A DNA stretch of 56,560 bases. Source: Meiothermus sp. GTDB taxonomy: Bacteria > Deinococcota > Deinococci > Deinococcales > Thermaceae. The stretch is from assembly GCF_025056915.1 (NCBI RefSeq), contig NZ_JANWVH010000008.1, positions 1 through 56,560 on the forward strand, in the 5' to 3' direction. Position 1 is the stretch's first letter. Each line of letters opens with the position of its first letter. Below, in pieces: positions 15,649 through 24,380 of the stretch. Below the pieces are notes generated by a model, which saw only the letters and a list, made by a program, of their open reading frames with translations, was not told where the DNA came from and ran no database searches. A program made the translations under genes and the position numbers.

Positions 15649-16917
15649 TTACTCCTGCTCCACCCCCACATTCACACCCATCAAAAGCTCAATGGCTTTT
15701 TCCAGCATCAGGTCGCGGCCTTGGGCCAGGGCCTGAAAGTCGTCGGCGAAGCTCACGCTGGGGGTCACGCGGTCGGGGTAAAAGCTGCCGTCCTTGCGCT
15801 GGGCCCTCGAGGTGGTCACCTGCAAACCTGAACCATCGCTCAGCCTCAGGAAGATGGTGGCGGTGTTGCCCACCCCGGCGGTGGGCTGTCCGATCACCGG
15901 GGCCTGGCGGCCCTCTTGCAAATCGAAGGTGAAATACTCCGCGCACGAGGCGGTGCGTTCGTTCACCAGCACCACCACCGGGGCTGTCCAGCGAACGGCC
16001 TGCACCTCGTACTGGGGCCGGTCTCGGCCTCCCGAGCGGAAGTAGTAGTAGCCGTCTTTGTAGCCCTGTTCGCTGGCCCGCAGGTTGTCCTGCAAGCGTC
16101 GGTAGGTCTCCTGCACAAAGGCCCCAGCCCCCACCAGGCACTCGCTCAAGACCCCCCCGCCGTTGTTGCGCAGGTCAATCACCATGCCCTTGGCCCCCGC
16201 TGCCTGGGCCTGGCGCACCAGCTCGTGGATGCGCGGCCCCACCTGCTGGTAGCCGCTAAAGGAAGGGATGCGCAAGACTGCAATCCCATCCGGGCGCAGG
16301 CTGAGCGAGGGTAGCTGGCGCAGGGAGATAATCCGGGGGCGCACTTCCACCTCAAAACGCTGTTGAACCCGCTGGATGGTCAGGCTCACCGGGGCGCCGG
16401 TGGCGAGGCGCTCCCGCAAAAAGTTGCTGCGCTCCGTTTCGGCCTGGGGCAAGGGCTCGCCATTTACGGCCAGAATGCGGTCACCCCGGCGCAGACCCGC
16501 TTCCTCGGCGGGGGTCTCGGGGCTGACCTCCACCACCAGCAGGCCCTCCAATCCCGGCACCACCTGGAGCTGCACCCCCAGTTGAGGGCGGCTGCTGCTG
16601 GTTCCGGCCAGGCGACGCTGGATTTCGGCGTAGTCTTCGGGGGTGAAGTAGCGGGTGTGGCGGTCTCCAATCTCGGCCACCAGCGAAGCAATCACCGTGT
16701 AGGCCTTGTTCGCAGGGCAAACCACTTCCTGGGCGCAGATTTTCTCAAGCTCCCCCTGGTATTTCTGGCGCAGTTCCTGCGGCCTGACCTGGGAAAAACC
16801 TCCGTAGTAGTCGTTCAGCAAACGACTCACTTCGTTGAGCAAATCCTGGGCGGGGCTGGCCAGGCCGAGCCCGGCCCACAACACCAGCACGACCCCCCAA
16901 AACCGCCGTTTGTCCAT
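15649..16917 (-). CDS. S41 family C-terminal-processing peptidase, secreted
   Basis: This 422-residue protein has a signal peptide (cleavage after about ASPA, residue 23). A PDZ domain follows, centred on LLVVEVSPETPAEEAGLRRGD. The S41 core contains KGMVIDLRNNGGG and the nucleophile region NERTASCAEYFTFDL, with Ser in TASCA; QRKDGSFY may hold the catalytic Lys. Such proteases act in the periplasm on C-termini of envelope proteins. The start context (TAAAAA 6 nt before ATG) also fits a leaderless transcript. It ends 42 residues after DGSFYPDRV, a normal length. Confidence 0.93.
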   Translation of the reverse strand: MDKRRFWGVVLVLWAGLGLASPAQDLLNEVSRLLNDYYGGFSQVRPQELRQKYQGELEKICAQEVVCPANKAYTVIASLVAEIGDRHTRYFTPEDYAEIQRRLAGTSSSRPQLGVQLQVVPGLEGLLVVEVSPETPAEEAGLRRGDRILAVNGEPLPQAETERSNFLRERLATGAPVSLTIQRVQQRFEVEVRPRIISLRQLPSLSLRPDGIAVLRIPSFSGYQQVGPRIHELVRQAQAAGAKGMVIDLRNNGGGVLSECLVGAGAFVQETYRRLQDNLRASEQGYKDGYYYFRSGGRDRPQYEVQAVRWTAPVVVLVNERTASCAEYFTFDLQEGRQAPVIGQPTAGVGNTATIFLRLSDGSGLQVTTSRAQRKDGSFYPDRVTPSVSFADDFQALAQGRDLMLEKAIELLMGVNVGVEQE

Positions 16918-17044
16918 GCTCTATTTTTAGCGCCCAAGTCTGAAAAATGGGTTGCCCAAATCACAACTGCGCAGGCGATATGGGTTCGTTATGAGGTGTA
17001 CTCGAAAAGTGTCGCAGGTCAAAAAGCTTTCGGCTTTCGGCCTC

Positions 17045-17764
17045 CTATGGCATCCGAAAAGTCTCCGGCCCCAGCACCGGGTTGACCCTAGCCTGGCGCA
17101 CCTTGACCTCGGCAAACAGGGTGCCATCGGCATAAAGGCGGGCCTGGAAGGGAATCTGGAGGCCTGAGACTCGCCGCAGGTCGGCGTAGAGCACCGTTAG
17201 CTGTCCCTGGCTGTTCTGGTAGCGCTCGGCGATGAGCTGGTGCTGGGCATTCACCAGGTAGGTGGTCTGGCTGCCCTGGGTCGTGACCTCTACAGCGGTT
17301 CCGGTTCGGTCGCCAAAGGTTCGACGCCCCAAAAGCTGCGCCCGTTCACGCCCGCTGCCGCCCAGCCGCAGGCCATACCAGGTCTGGAACAGGCCGTTGC
17401 GCAGTTCCTGGGAGAGGGTGGCCTCGAGGGCCTTGCTCCCCGAGACCACGCTCCAGCTCTGGCCGCCGGCAGGGGTTACCTGGAGCACCTGAATCAGCTT
17501 GGAACCGTCGCGGTACTCCACCCTGAGCTTTTTGGAGGGAAAATCCACATACGAAACCACCGTCAGCTCTCGCTCCGGCTCTGGCCCAGAAAAGGTGGTC
17601 AGGGTGGCGGTTTCCTGGTAGGTGCGCAGGTTCGCCAGGGCTGGCCCGCCGTGGGCGAGGCGCATCTTTTCCAGCAGTTGGGCGGCCTCCGGGGCCACCT
17701 GGGCCAGCCCCACCGCGCAAAGCATGGTTGCCAGCCCCAGCATGTACTTCCAACCCGGACTCAT
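17045..17764 (-). CDS. Secreted protein, LolA-like fold suspected
   Basis: The 239-residue product has a signal peptide ending LCAVGLAQ. A beta-rich body follows: MRLAHGGPALANLRTYQ, EYRDGSKLIQVLQVTPAGGQSW and LIAERYQNSQGQLTVLYADL. The last part resembles the outer-membrane lipoprotein-sorting (LolA/DUF4292) strand pattern. I start at 17764 because TACCCT ends 7 nt before that ATG; the frame is open 61 codons further, overlapping the divergent S10 gene. No active-site residues are visible, so the function is only a guess. Confidence 0.7.
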   Translation of the reverse strand: MSPGWKYMLGLATMLCAVGLAQVAPEAAQLLEKMRLAHGGPALANLRTYQETATLTTFSGPEPERELTVVSYVDFPSKKLRVEYRDGSKLIQVLQVTPAGGQSWSVVSGSKALEATLSQELRNGLFQTWYGLRLGGSGRERAQLLGRRTFGDRTGTAVEVTTQGSQTTYLVNAQHQLIAERYQNSQGQLTVLYADLRRVSGLQIPFQARLYADGTLFAEVKVRQARVNPVLGPETFRMP

Positions 17765-17771
17765 CCTGCCC

Positions 17772-17777
17772 AGGGTA
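17772..17777 (-). promoter_or_regulatory. -10 element of a leaderless promoter
   Basis: TACCCT on the minus strand, 7 nt before the ATG at 17764. Confidence 0.5.
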
Positions 17778-17844
17778 TCGCAGGATTCTGAGAAGGTCTT
17801 CCTGGGCATCGCTGGCCGCGATTTTGAGCCTTTGTGCTTCGCGC

Positions 17845-17850
17845 TATAGT
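17845..17850 (+). promoter_or_regulatory. -10 element of a leaderless promoter
   Basis: TATAGT ends 8 nt before the S10 peptidase ATG at 17859; an overlapping TAGTAT (17847-17852) would give a 6-nt gap. No Shine-Dalgarno is present. Confidence 0.65.
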
Positions 17851-17858
17851 ATGACCCC

Positions 17859-19367
17859 ATGCCGGAAGAAACCAAAACCACCGAAGCCAAACCCACGCCG
17901 CAAGACCAACTGACCACCACCCAGCACAGCCTCCGCATTGGAGGCAAGGAACTGCGCTACAGCGTAACCTGCGGAACCGTGGTGCTGCGCGAGGAATCGG
18001 AAAAGGACGGCACGGCCGAAGGACACAAGCCCAAAGCCAAAGTTTTCTTCATCGCCTACACCAAGGAGGGCGTGGCGGACCGCAGCCAGCGCCCCATCAC
18101 CTTTTCCTTCAACGGGGGGCCGGGCTCGTCGTCGGTCTGGCTGCACTTAGGCCTTTTGGGGCCCAAACGGGTGGAGATGGGCGACGCCGGGGCCCTTACG
18201 CCGCCGCCCTACCGGCTAGTGGACAACGAACACACCCTGCTCGAGGTCAGCGACCTGGTCTTCATTGACCCGGTCGGAACCGGCTACAGCCGCATGGTGG
18301 AAGGGGAGAAAACCAAGGAGTACCACGGCTTCAAGCGCGACCTCGAGAGCGTGGGGGAGTTCATCCGCCTCTACACCCACCGCTACGGGCGCTGGAACAG
18401 CCCCAAGTACCTGATTGGCGAAAGCTACGGCACCACCCGGGCGGCGGGCCTCTCGGGGTATTTGCAGGAGCGGCACGGAATGTACCTGAACGGCCTGATG
18501 CTGGTCAGCAGCATTCTGGACTTCTCCACGGCCCGCTTTGGCCCCGGCCACGACCTGCCGCACCTCCTGTTTTTGCCCAGCTTTGCTGCTACCGCCTGGT
18601 ATCACCGAAAGCTTCCCAAAGACCTTCAGCAAAAGCCGCTCGAGGCGGTCTTGCAGGAGGTGGAAGCCTTCGCCGAGGGCGAGTACGCCCTGGCCCTGAT
18701 GCAGGGCAGCAAGCTAACCCCCGCCGAGCAAAAGCGCATCGCCCAGAGGCTCGCTCGCTACACCGGGCTCTCGGAAGCCTACGTGCAGGCTTGCAACCTG
18801 CGTCTGGAGATTTTCCGCTTTACCAAAGAGCTCCTTCGCGCCGAGCGTAAAACCGTGGGCCGGCTGGATAGCCGCTTTACCGGCACCGACCGCGACGCTG
18901 CCGGAGCCACCTTCGAATACGACCCCAGCTATGCCGCCATCCAGGGGCCCTACACCGCCACCCTCAACCAGTACGTGCGGCAGGAGCTGGGCTTCGAGAG
19001 CGACCTGCCCTACGAAATTCTGTCCAACCTGTACGAAAGCTGGAGCTACAAGGAGTTCGAAAACCAGTACCTGAACGTGGCCGAAACCCTGCGCAAGGCC
19101 CTCTCCATGAACCCCTTCCTGCGGGTGTACGTGGGCAGCGGCTACTACGACCTGGCCACCCCCTACTTTGCTACCGACTACACCCTGAACCACCTGAGCC
19201 TCGAGCCCCACCTGCAACAAAACATCCAGGTGCACTACTACCCTGCCGGCCACATGATGTACGTGCACCTGCCCTCCTTAGCCCAGCAAGCCGCCGACCT
19301 GAAGGCGTTTGTGCAGGGCCAGCCCAAACCAACACCTCGTAAAAGCAGGGCTCGGGCCGACCGATAA
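17859..19367 (+). CDS. S10 family serine carboxypeptidase-like protein
   Basis: This 502-residue alpha/beta hydrolase has a complete triad: Ser189 in LIGESYGTTRA, Asp431 in GYYDLATPYFATDY and His465 in YYPAGHMMYVHLP. The FNGGPGSSSVW motif that marks S10 carboxypeptidases is intact. It would remove C-terminal residues from peptides. No signal peptide is visible, which is usual for this bacterial COG2939 branch, so a cytoplasmic site is likely. The N-terminal 20 residues are Lys/Glu/Thr-rich and probably disordered. It is divergent from the secreted protein and fits the peptidase-rich neighbourhood (M3, S41). Confidence 0.93.
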   Translation: MPEETKTTEAKPTPQDQLTTTQHSLRIGGKELRYSVTCGTVVLREESEKDGTAEGHKPKAKVFFIAYTKEGVADRSQRPITFSFNGGPGSSSVWLHLGLLGPKRVEMGDAGALTPPPYRLVDNEHTLLEVSDLVFIDPVGTGYSRMVEGEKTKEYHGFKRDLESVGEFIRLYTHRYGRWNSPKYLIGESYGTTRAAGLSGYLQERHGMYLNGLMLVSSILDFSTARFGPGHDLPHLLFLPSFAATAWYHRKLPKDLQQKPLEAVLQEVEAFAEGEYALALMQGSKLTPAEQKRIAQRLARYTGLSEAYVQACNLRLEIFRFTKELLRAERKTVGRLDSRFTGTDRDAAGATFEYDPSYAAIQGPYTATLNQYVRQELGFESDLPYEILSNLYESWSYKEFENQYLNVAETLRKALSMNPFLRVYVGSGYYDLATPYFATDYTLNHLSLEPHLQQNIQVHYYPAGHMMYVHLPSLAQQAADLKAFVQGQPKPTPRKSRARADR

Positions 19368-19400
19368 AGGGTTGGTTGGCCGCTATCCAAAGTGCACTTA

Positions 19401-19555
19401 CAGAGAACGGCTGCAATAACTGCCCAAGGATGATCGAAATCCAACAACGATACACCGGGCATTCCAAGGAGGTGTTGGCCGACGAGGAATCTGCTATGGC
19501 GCAAGGCTGGTGAATGTTGGGGATGTCAGGGCATCAGATGCCTCGCCGCACTCGG
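19401..19555 (+). repeat. Intergenic repeat of the TGTCATTCC family (copy 1, degenerate)
   Basis: It shares the CAGAGAACGGCTG start, the ATCGAAATCCAAC block, CATTCCAAGGAGGTG and GACGAGGAATCTG with the copy at 22327-22483. The terminal inverted repeats are decayed. It fills most of the 238-nt gap after the S10 gene; nothing else is visible there. Confidence 0.75.
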
Positions 19556-19614
19556 AAAAACACTTTTGACTGAGTTTTTTTGTGTCTTTCCTTTCACCGT
19601 TTTGAGTGGCTGCA

Positions 19615-20232
19615 ATGAATACCCAAAGGCCCGTAACCGTGGTTGATGTGGGCTACCGCTCCACCCACTACTGGGTGGTGAGTGCGGGTACTTCTCGCCT
19701 ACTGGTGGACATCGGCTGGCCCGGTACCCTCGGCACCCTCAAGGCCAATCTTGCGAAAATGGGAATCCCCTTGCACGAGATTCGCTACGCCCTGGCCACC
19801 CACTACCACATCGACCATGCGGGGCTTGCCGAGGAGCTCAAAAGGGAGGGGGTTCCGCTCCTGGTGCTCGAGGTTCAGCTCGAAGCCATCCCCCTCATGA
19901 AAACCTGGACCAAACCCGCAGACCGTTACGTGGAGATTACCGAAAAGGGCAACGTGATCCTTTCTTTCGAACAAAGCCGCGATCTCCTGGCCCAGATGGG
20001 CCTGGCCGGGGAAATCCTGCCCACCCCCGGCCACACCAACCACTGTGTCTCGCTCCTGCTGGACAACGGTTTCGCGTTCACCGGCGACCTTCCAGCAGAG
20101 GCCCTGACCTTCAATAACCCCGTCGCACTGGCAAGCTGGAGGCTCCTCCGGGAGAAAGGGGCGACCCGCGTGTACCCCGCACACGGGCCGGTGTGGTCTA
20201 TGGGCGACAGGCCAGTCAAACCGACCCCCTGA
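19615..20232 (+). CDS. MBL-fold metallo-hydrolase
   Basis: This 205-residue enzyme of the metallo-beta-lactamase fold shows the metal motif THYHIDHAG (HxHxDH). The third metal ligand lies in PTPGHTNHCVSLLL, the bridging Asp in FTGDLP and the last His in PAHGPVW. The ATG at 19615 (MNTQRPVTVVDVG) fits homologous starts; a GTG at 19606 is possible, and neither has a clear ribosome site. Substrates of such small MBL enzymes vary widely (thioesters, lactones, cyclic nucleotides), so no function is claimed. Confidence 0.88.
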   Translation: MNTQRPVTVVDVGYRSTHYWVVSAGTSRLLVDIGWPGTLGTLKANLAKMGIPLHEIRYALATHYHIDHAGLAEELKREGVPLLVLEVQLEAIPLMKTWTKPADRYVEITEKGNVILSFEQSRDLLAQMGLAGEILPTPGHTNHCVSLLLDNGFAFTGDLPAEALTFNNPVALASWRLLREKGATRVYPAHGPVWSMGDRPVKPTP

Positions 20233-20264
20233 GGCCCACCCGCTTTGGCTTCAAACTCGGTTGG

Positions 20265-20270
20265 TAGCAT
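20265..20270 (+). promoter_or_regulatory. -10 element of a leaderless promoter
   Basis: TAGCAT ends 6 nt before the ATG at 20277, within GGAGCC. Confidence 0.55.
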
Positions 20271-20276
20271 GGAGCC

Positions 20277-20798
20277 ATGCGAATGGGGGTTTTGCTTACA
20301 CCGGGTTTCCTCGAGGCCGAGGCGGCTTTGGTCCTGGAGGTGGCCCGGCTTTTAGGCTGGGAGCGGTTCACCCTGGCCAGGGGCCGCACCGCCCTGGAAG
20401 GCAGCGCGGGCGCAGTCTGGACACCCAAGTACACCTTCGCCGCCAGGCCCGAGCTCGACGTGCTGGTGATTCCCGGCGGGCCCCAGATGCGCAAACTGGG
20501 GCGTGATGCAGAACATCAAGACTGGCTGGGCGAAACGTGGGGAAGCCTGCGGGCGTTGTTCACGGGGGCCAACGGGGTGCTGTTTTTGTGGGAGGCCGGG
20601 CAGGTCTCGGGTAAGGTGGCCGCTCACCCCGTTGCCAAAGAAGCCCTGGCCGGAACCGCTTTAGAGCACACTAAAGAACCCTACCGCTGGCAGGGCAAGG
20701 TCTGCACCACCCGGGGCTACCTGGCCCTGGCCGGGGCCGTGCTGGACTGGGCCGGGTTTGCCGAGGAGGCCAGAGCCCACCTGGGCCTGGCAGGGTAA
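20277..20798 (+). CDS. DJ-1/PfpI-family protein lacking the catalytic cysteine
   Basis: The 173-residue protein has the DJ-1/PfpI layout: GVLLTPGFLEAEAAL at the N-terminus with the conserved Glu, LDVLVIPGG, and a C-terminal TTRGYLALAGAVLDW helix. At the nucleophile elbow, where relatives have a Cys (for example A-x-C-x-G), the sequence reads GVLFLWEAGQVSG, with no Cys. The only Cys is in VCTTRGY. It is therefore unlikely to act as a Cys-dependent protease, glyoxalase or amidase. A ligand-binding or regulatory role is possible. The start follows TAGCAT by 6 nt. Confidence 0.8.
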   Translation: MRMGVLLTPGFLEAEAALVLEVARLLGWERFTLARGRTALEGSAGAVWTPKYTFAARPELDVLVIPGGPQMRKLGRDAEHQDWLGETWGSLRALFTGANGVLFLWEAGQVSGKVAAHPVAKEALAGTALEHTKEPYRWQGKVCTTRGYLALAGAVLDWAGFAEEARAHLGLAG

Positions 20799-21170
20799 GC
20801 CCGGTGTTGCGCGGAACTGCGGTGGCCCGTTGATCTGAGTTTTGATTGCACAGTTGTAGGAACACCTCACCCGAAGGAGTTGATTACCCGCTCCCTCCCT
20901 ATGCGATTGAAGACGGACGGCGTGAGTCTCGGTTGGGCTGCGCTGGTATGAAGGACATCCCTATGAGCCTCTGACGCTGCGCCTGGTGACATGCCTCGCA
21001 TAGCACCCCCTTCGCCCGGGTCGGCCCATCATCTATCGCCGATGGAACCACCGAAGCGGGCATGGCGCAACCGGCCTTGTGCCTAGGATGGCCCCGCTTC
21101 AGGCTTTCAGCCGGTCTGGGTTAGAATGGGGGCTTGTGTGCAGGTTTAGTGACCTGCCCAGAGGAACCCC
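20799..21170. other. 372-nt non-coding gap upstream of ychF
   Basis: No open frame with a ribosome site was found. The stretch 20880-21060 has uneven, coding-like composition broken by stops in every frame and may be decayed gene sequence I cannot identify. TAGAAT (21122-21127) is a probable ychF -10, giving a leader of about 37 nt with AGAGGAA before the ATG. Confidence 0.5.
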
Positions 21171-22289
21171 ATGGCATCACTCGGAGTCGGCATCGTCGGT
21201 CTTCCCAACGTGGGCAAATCCACGCTCTTTAACGCCATTACCAAAGCAGGCGCCCTGGCCGCCAACTACCCCTTTGCCACCATTGACAAAAACGTGGGGG
21301 TGGTGACGCTCCCCGACCCACGCCTGACCGCCCTGCAAAAGCTCTTTGTGAAGGGCGAACGGGTGCCCCCCATCGTGCCGACCCACGTGGAGTTTGTGGA
21401 CATTGCGGGGCTGGTGAAGGGAGCCCACAAGGGCGAGGGGCTGGGCAACCAGTTTCTGGCCAACATCCGCGAGGTCGCCGCCATTGCCCACGTGGTGCGC
21501 TGTTTCGAAGACCCCAACGTGGTGCATGTGGCCGGCCAGGTGAACCCCCTGGACGACCTCGAGACCATCAACACCGAGCTGGCCTTAGCCGACCTCCAGA
21601 CCCTTGAGAAGCGCCTGGACAAGCTGCGCAAGTCGGCCCGCACCGACAAGGACGACAAAGCCCTGCTGGATGTCCTGGAACCGCTCCTGCAACACCTCTC
21701 GCAGGGCCAGCCCATCCGCACCTTTGCCGGGGCCGAGCCGGAACTCTTGAGCAAGGCCGCCCGCGAGATGGGCCTGCTTACCTACAAGCCGGTCATCTAC
21801 GTGTGCAATGTGGCCGAGGAAGACCTGCCCGACGGGGCCCAAAACCCGCACGTGCAAAAGGTGCGCGAGGCCGCCGCACGGGAGGGCGCCGAGGTGGTGG
21901 TGGTCTCGGCCAAGATCGAAGCCGAGCTGGCCGAGCTTTCCGAGGAAGAAGCTGCCGAATACCTGCAAACTTTGGGCCTGGAGGAGTCCGGGCTCAACCG
22001 GCTGGTGCACACCGCTTACCACACCCTGGGCCTGATTACTTTTTTCACCGCCGGCGAGAAAGAGGTGCGGGCCTGGACCATTCGTAAAGGCACCAAAGCG
22101 CCCCAGGCCGCCGGTGAGATTCACTCCGACCTCGAGCGGGGCTTCATCCGGTCCGAGGTCATCGAGTGGCACAAGCTGGTGGAGGCAGGCGGCTGGGCCC
22201 AGGCCAAGGAAAAAGGCTGGGTGCGCACCGAAGGCAAGGATTACGTGGTGCAGGACGGCGATGTGGTGTTGATTCTATTCAACGTGTAG
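21171..22289 (+). CDS. ychF: Ribosome-binding ATPase YchF (Obg-like)
   Basis: The 372-residue protein starts MASLGVGIVGLPNVGKSTLFNAITKAG. The nucleotide-binding G1 loop is NVGKST, G3 is DIAGLVKGAHKGEGLGN, and the coiled-coil region is about residues 130-200. The TGS domain is C-terminal (LGLITFFTAGEKEVRAWTI...HSDLERGFIR). YchF/OLA1 proteins prefer ATP to GTP and bind ribosomes. AGAGGAA precedes the ATG. It is monocistronic, followed by a repeat-rich gap. Confidence 0.98.
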   Translation: MASLGVGIVGLPNVGKSTLFNAITKAGALAANYPFATIDKNVGVVTLPDPRLTALQKLFVKGERVPPIVPTHVEFVDIAGLVKGAHKGEGLGNQFLANIREVAAIAHVVRCFEDPNVVHVAGQVNPLDDLETINTELALADLQTLEKRLDKLRKSARTDKDDKALLDVLEPLLQHLSQGQPIRTFAGAEPELLSKAAREMGLLTYKPVIYVCNVAEEDLPDGAQNPHVQKVREAAAREGAEVVVVSAKIEAELAELSEEEAAEYLQTLGLEESGLNRLVHTAYHTLGLITFFTAGEKEVRAWTIRKGTKAPQAAGEIHSDLERGFIRSEVIEWHKLVEAGGWAQAKEKGWVRTEGKDYVVQDGDVVLILFNV

Positions 22290-22326
22290 GCAATGGCCGA
22301 CGGTAAAGGGCGGCTGGCGCCAGCGA

Positions 22327-22483
22327 CAGAGAACGGCTGTCACAAAGGCAGAAGAATCGTCGAATCCAACGATAAACCGGTCGTTCCGAGGTGGTGTAGC
22401 CGACGAGGAATCTGACACGGCGCAGGAGTGGTGAGTGTTGGAGACGGTAGTGAACCCGATGCCTCGCTGCGCCAGGAATGACA
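22327..22483 (+). repeat. Intergenic repeat of the TGTCATTCC family (copy 2)
   Basis: It runs from CAGAGAACGGCTG to GGAATGACA. Its GACGAGGAATCTGAC core matches the copies at 19401, 28208 and 30716. The rest of the gap (22484-22613) carries only AT-rich sequence and a GGTTCAGC...GCTGAACA inverted repeat (22538-22556). Confidence 0.75.
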
Positions 22484-22613
22484 CCACTATCTTTGTTTTT
22501 TATCGCTTCACGGTGCTGAGCATCGGCATCCGTTCTGGTTCAGCTGTGAGCTGAACAATACACATAGCTCGCTTGAGCTGTAGACCCTCAGCCATCGGCT
22601 ATGAGGTCTGACC

Positions 22614-23348
22614 TCACTCCGCCGAGGCCGCAAGCTGAAAAGCCTGGCTCAGGCGGGCTTCGTCGGTCAGGTCGAGGCGCAGCGGTGTGAGGGCAATAAA
22701 GTTGTGGTTGAGGGCCCAGCGGTCGGTGCCCTCTTCGGGCTCGTGGTCGGGGTACGCGGCAAACCAGAAGTGCTCGCGCCCCATAGGGTCGGTGCCGGGC
22801 ACAATCCGGCCCTCGTACATCCGCACCGACTGGCGGGCCCACAGGATGCCCTTGGGCTTGGTGGGCAGGTTGACGTTGATCAGGAAGGGCTTGGGCTCAC
22901 GCAACAGGGCCTCCAGCACCCGTCCCACCCAGGGTTTGAGGGCCTCGAAGTCGGGCTCACGGCCATTGACGGGAGCGCTGAAGGCAATGGCGGGAATGCC
23001 CAGCAGCGCGGCCTGCTTGGCCGCCGCCACCGTGCCGGAGTGCCAGATTTCGTTGCCCAGGTTGGAGCCCAGGTTGATGCCGGAAAGCACCAGGTCTACG
23101 GTGTCCCAGTGGTGGGTGCCCAGGGCCACGCAGTCGGCGGGGGTGCCGTTCACGCGGTAGGCCTCGAGGCCCCCCAGCGGGGTGGCGCGGTAGTGCAAGG
23201 GGCGGGCTATGGTGATGGCATGGCCCATGGCCGACTGTTCCACATCGGGCGCCACCACCCGTACCTCGCCAAAGGCCGTGGCTACCTCGGCCAGCGCCAG
23301 AAGCCCAGGGCTGTAGATGCCGTCGTCGTTGGTCACCAGGATTCGCAT
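22614..23348 (-). CDS. surE: 5'-/3'-nucleotidase SurE
   Basis: This 244-residue metal-dependent phosphatase removes phosphate from nucleoside monophosphates and sometimes short polyphosphate. The metal-binding [19 protein letters not shown], the [16 protein letters not shown] loop, the [24 protein letters not shown] motif and the [16 protein letters not shown]-terminus are all typical. A Shine-Dalgarno-like AGAGAGGTAG lies just before the ATG. It is divergent from a glycosyltransferase gene. In Thermus thermophilus SurE is a well-studied nucleotidase, so the assignment is firm. Confidence 0.97.
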   Translation of the reverse strand: MRILVTNDDGIYSPGLLALAEVATAFGEVRVVAPDVEQSAMGHAITIARPLHYRATPLGGLEAYRVNGTPADCVALGTHHWDTVDLVLSGINLGSNLGNEIWHSGTVAAAKQAALLGIPAIAFSAPVNGREPDFEALKPWVGRVLEALLREPKPFLINVNLPTKPKGILWARQSVRMYEGRIVPGTDPMGREHFWFAAYPDHEPEEGTDRWALNHNFIALTPLRLDLTDEARLSQAFQLAASAE

Positions 23349-23467
23349 GGTCTACCTCTCTAAAGGGAGCGTGGAGGCCGAGCGTCAGAGCAGGGTCAGG
23401 CGGGTCAGCCAAATGTCAGGGGGCGTACCAAACCGGTCTGACAAAGGGGTTTTAATCTGAGGGAAAC

Positions 23468-24187
23468 ATGGTCAGTGTGTTGATTCCGACCTACAACCGG
23501 CCTCAGCTGCTGCTGCGGTCACTGCGCTCGCTCCAGCTTCAGCTTTACCCCGACTGGGAAGCGGTGGTGGTGGACGATGGCGACGGCTCCGGCATCCTGG
23601 CCGCCCACAGCCTGCGCGACCCCCGCATCCTGGGGGTTTGCAACGAGGGGCGGGGGCAGGTGCAGGCCCGCAACACCGGGCTGTCCCATGCCACCGGCTC
23701 GATAGTTGCCCTGCTCGACGACGACGACTACTGGCTCGACCCCACCCACCTGCACCGGGTGGTGCGGGCACTCAGGGCCCAGCCAGGGCTTGTTTACCGG
23801 GGTGGCTACCTGGTGCTCGAGCGCGATGGGCTGGAACTCGAGCGCATCCCTTTCGACCATAAAGCCAGCCCCCTCTCGCTCCGCACCGACAACCACCTGC
23901 TCGCCACCGGTGCCGCTTACCCCCGCTTTTTGCACGACGAGCTGGGGCTCTTCGACCCGGAGATGGCCGATTACTGGGACTGGGACTGGTATCTGCGGGT
24001 TTCCTCGGCGGGCTATCCACTCATCCAGCTTCCTGGCCGGGGGGTCGCGGTCTCCATGCACGGGGCCAATATGTCCTATGCCGCCCGCCAGGAGGAGCGC
24101 CAGAAAAACCTGGAGCGCCTCTCGCGCAAACACGGGCTGGGCAAGCTCGAGCTCAAAGACCACCGCATCATTGCCGGGGCCGCCTGA
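23468..24187 (+). CDS. Family 2 glycosyltransferase
   Basis: This 239-residue GT-A enzyme starts MVSVLIPTYNRPQLLLRSLRSLQLQ. The nucleotide-sugar Asp is in AVVVDDGDGSG and the metal-binding segment reads VALLDDDDYWLDPTHL. A likely catalytic region is ADYWDWDWYLRV. There is no membrane segment, so it should act at the cytoplasmic face. The donor and acceptor are unknown. GAGGGAA precedes the ATG. A TGTCAG...CTGACA inverted repeat lies upstream (about 23416-23443) and may hold a regulatory site. It is a single gene between surE and the ABC importer. Confidence 0.92.
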   Translation: MVSVLIPTYNRPQLLLRSLRSLQLQLYPDWEAVVVDDGDGSGILAAHSLRDPRILGVCNEGRGQVQARNTGLSHATGSIVALLDDDDYWLDPTHLHRVVRALRAQPGLVYRGGYLVLERDGLELERIPFDHKASPLSLRTDNHLLATGAAYPRFLHDELGLFDPEMADYWDWDWYLRVSSAGYPLIQLPGRGVAVSMHGANMSYAARQEERQKNLERLSRKHGLGKLELKDHRIIAGAA

Positions 24188-24307
24188 GCTCTCCGAGCCA
24201 AAAGCCCATCCCAACTGAGGCGAGACCGGCCACTGCCTGCCAGCACCCTGCGGTTCAGGCCCCAAACATGACCGATAACCACGGTTTTCGTAGCCCAACC
24301 CAACGTC

Positions 24308-24344
24308 TGTCCTGACCGCGGGCTGACAATAAACAGGACACAAT
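24308..24344 (+). promoter_or_regulatory. Candidate operator/promoter of the ABC importer
   Basis: Direct repeats CTGAC (24312-24316) and CTGAC (24323-24327) are 11 bp apart. They are followed by 11 nt and a weak -10, CACAAT (24339-24344), the same geometry as the promoters at 1111 and 3013. An inverted repeat TGTCCTG (24308-24314) with CAGGACA (24334-24340) overlaps it, so a dimeric repressor site is an alternative. Confidence 0.4.
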
Positions 24345-24380
24345 CACTACTGGGGGATAGAACCCTTCACCGGAGGCTTC

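Noticed and set aside
20880-21060. Remnant of a transposase
   Set aside because: The composition suggested an old gene, but no transposase motif could be read in any frame.
24300-24380. Fur box before the importer
   Set aside because: No GATAATGATAATCATTATC-like sequence is present; the repeats found there are GC-rich and of another type.
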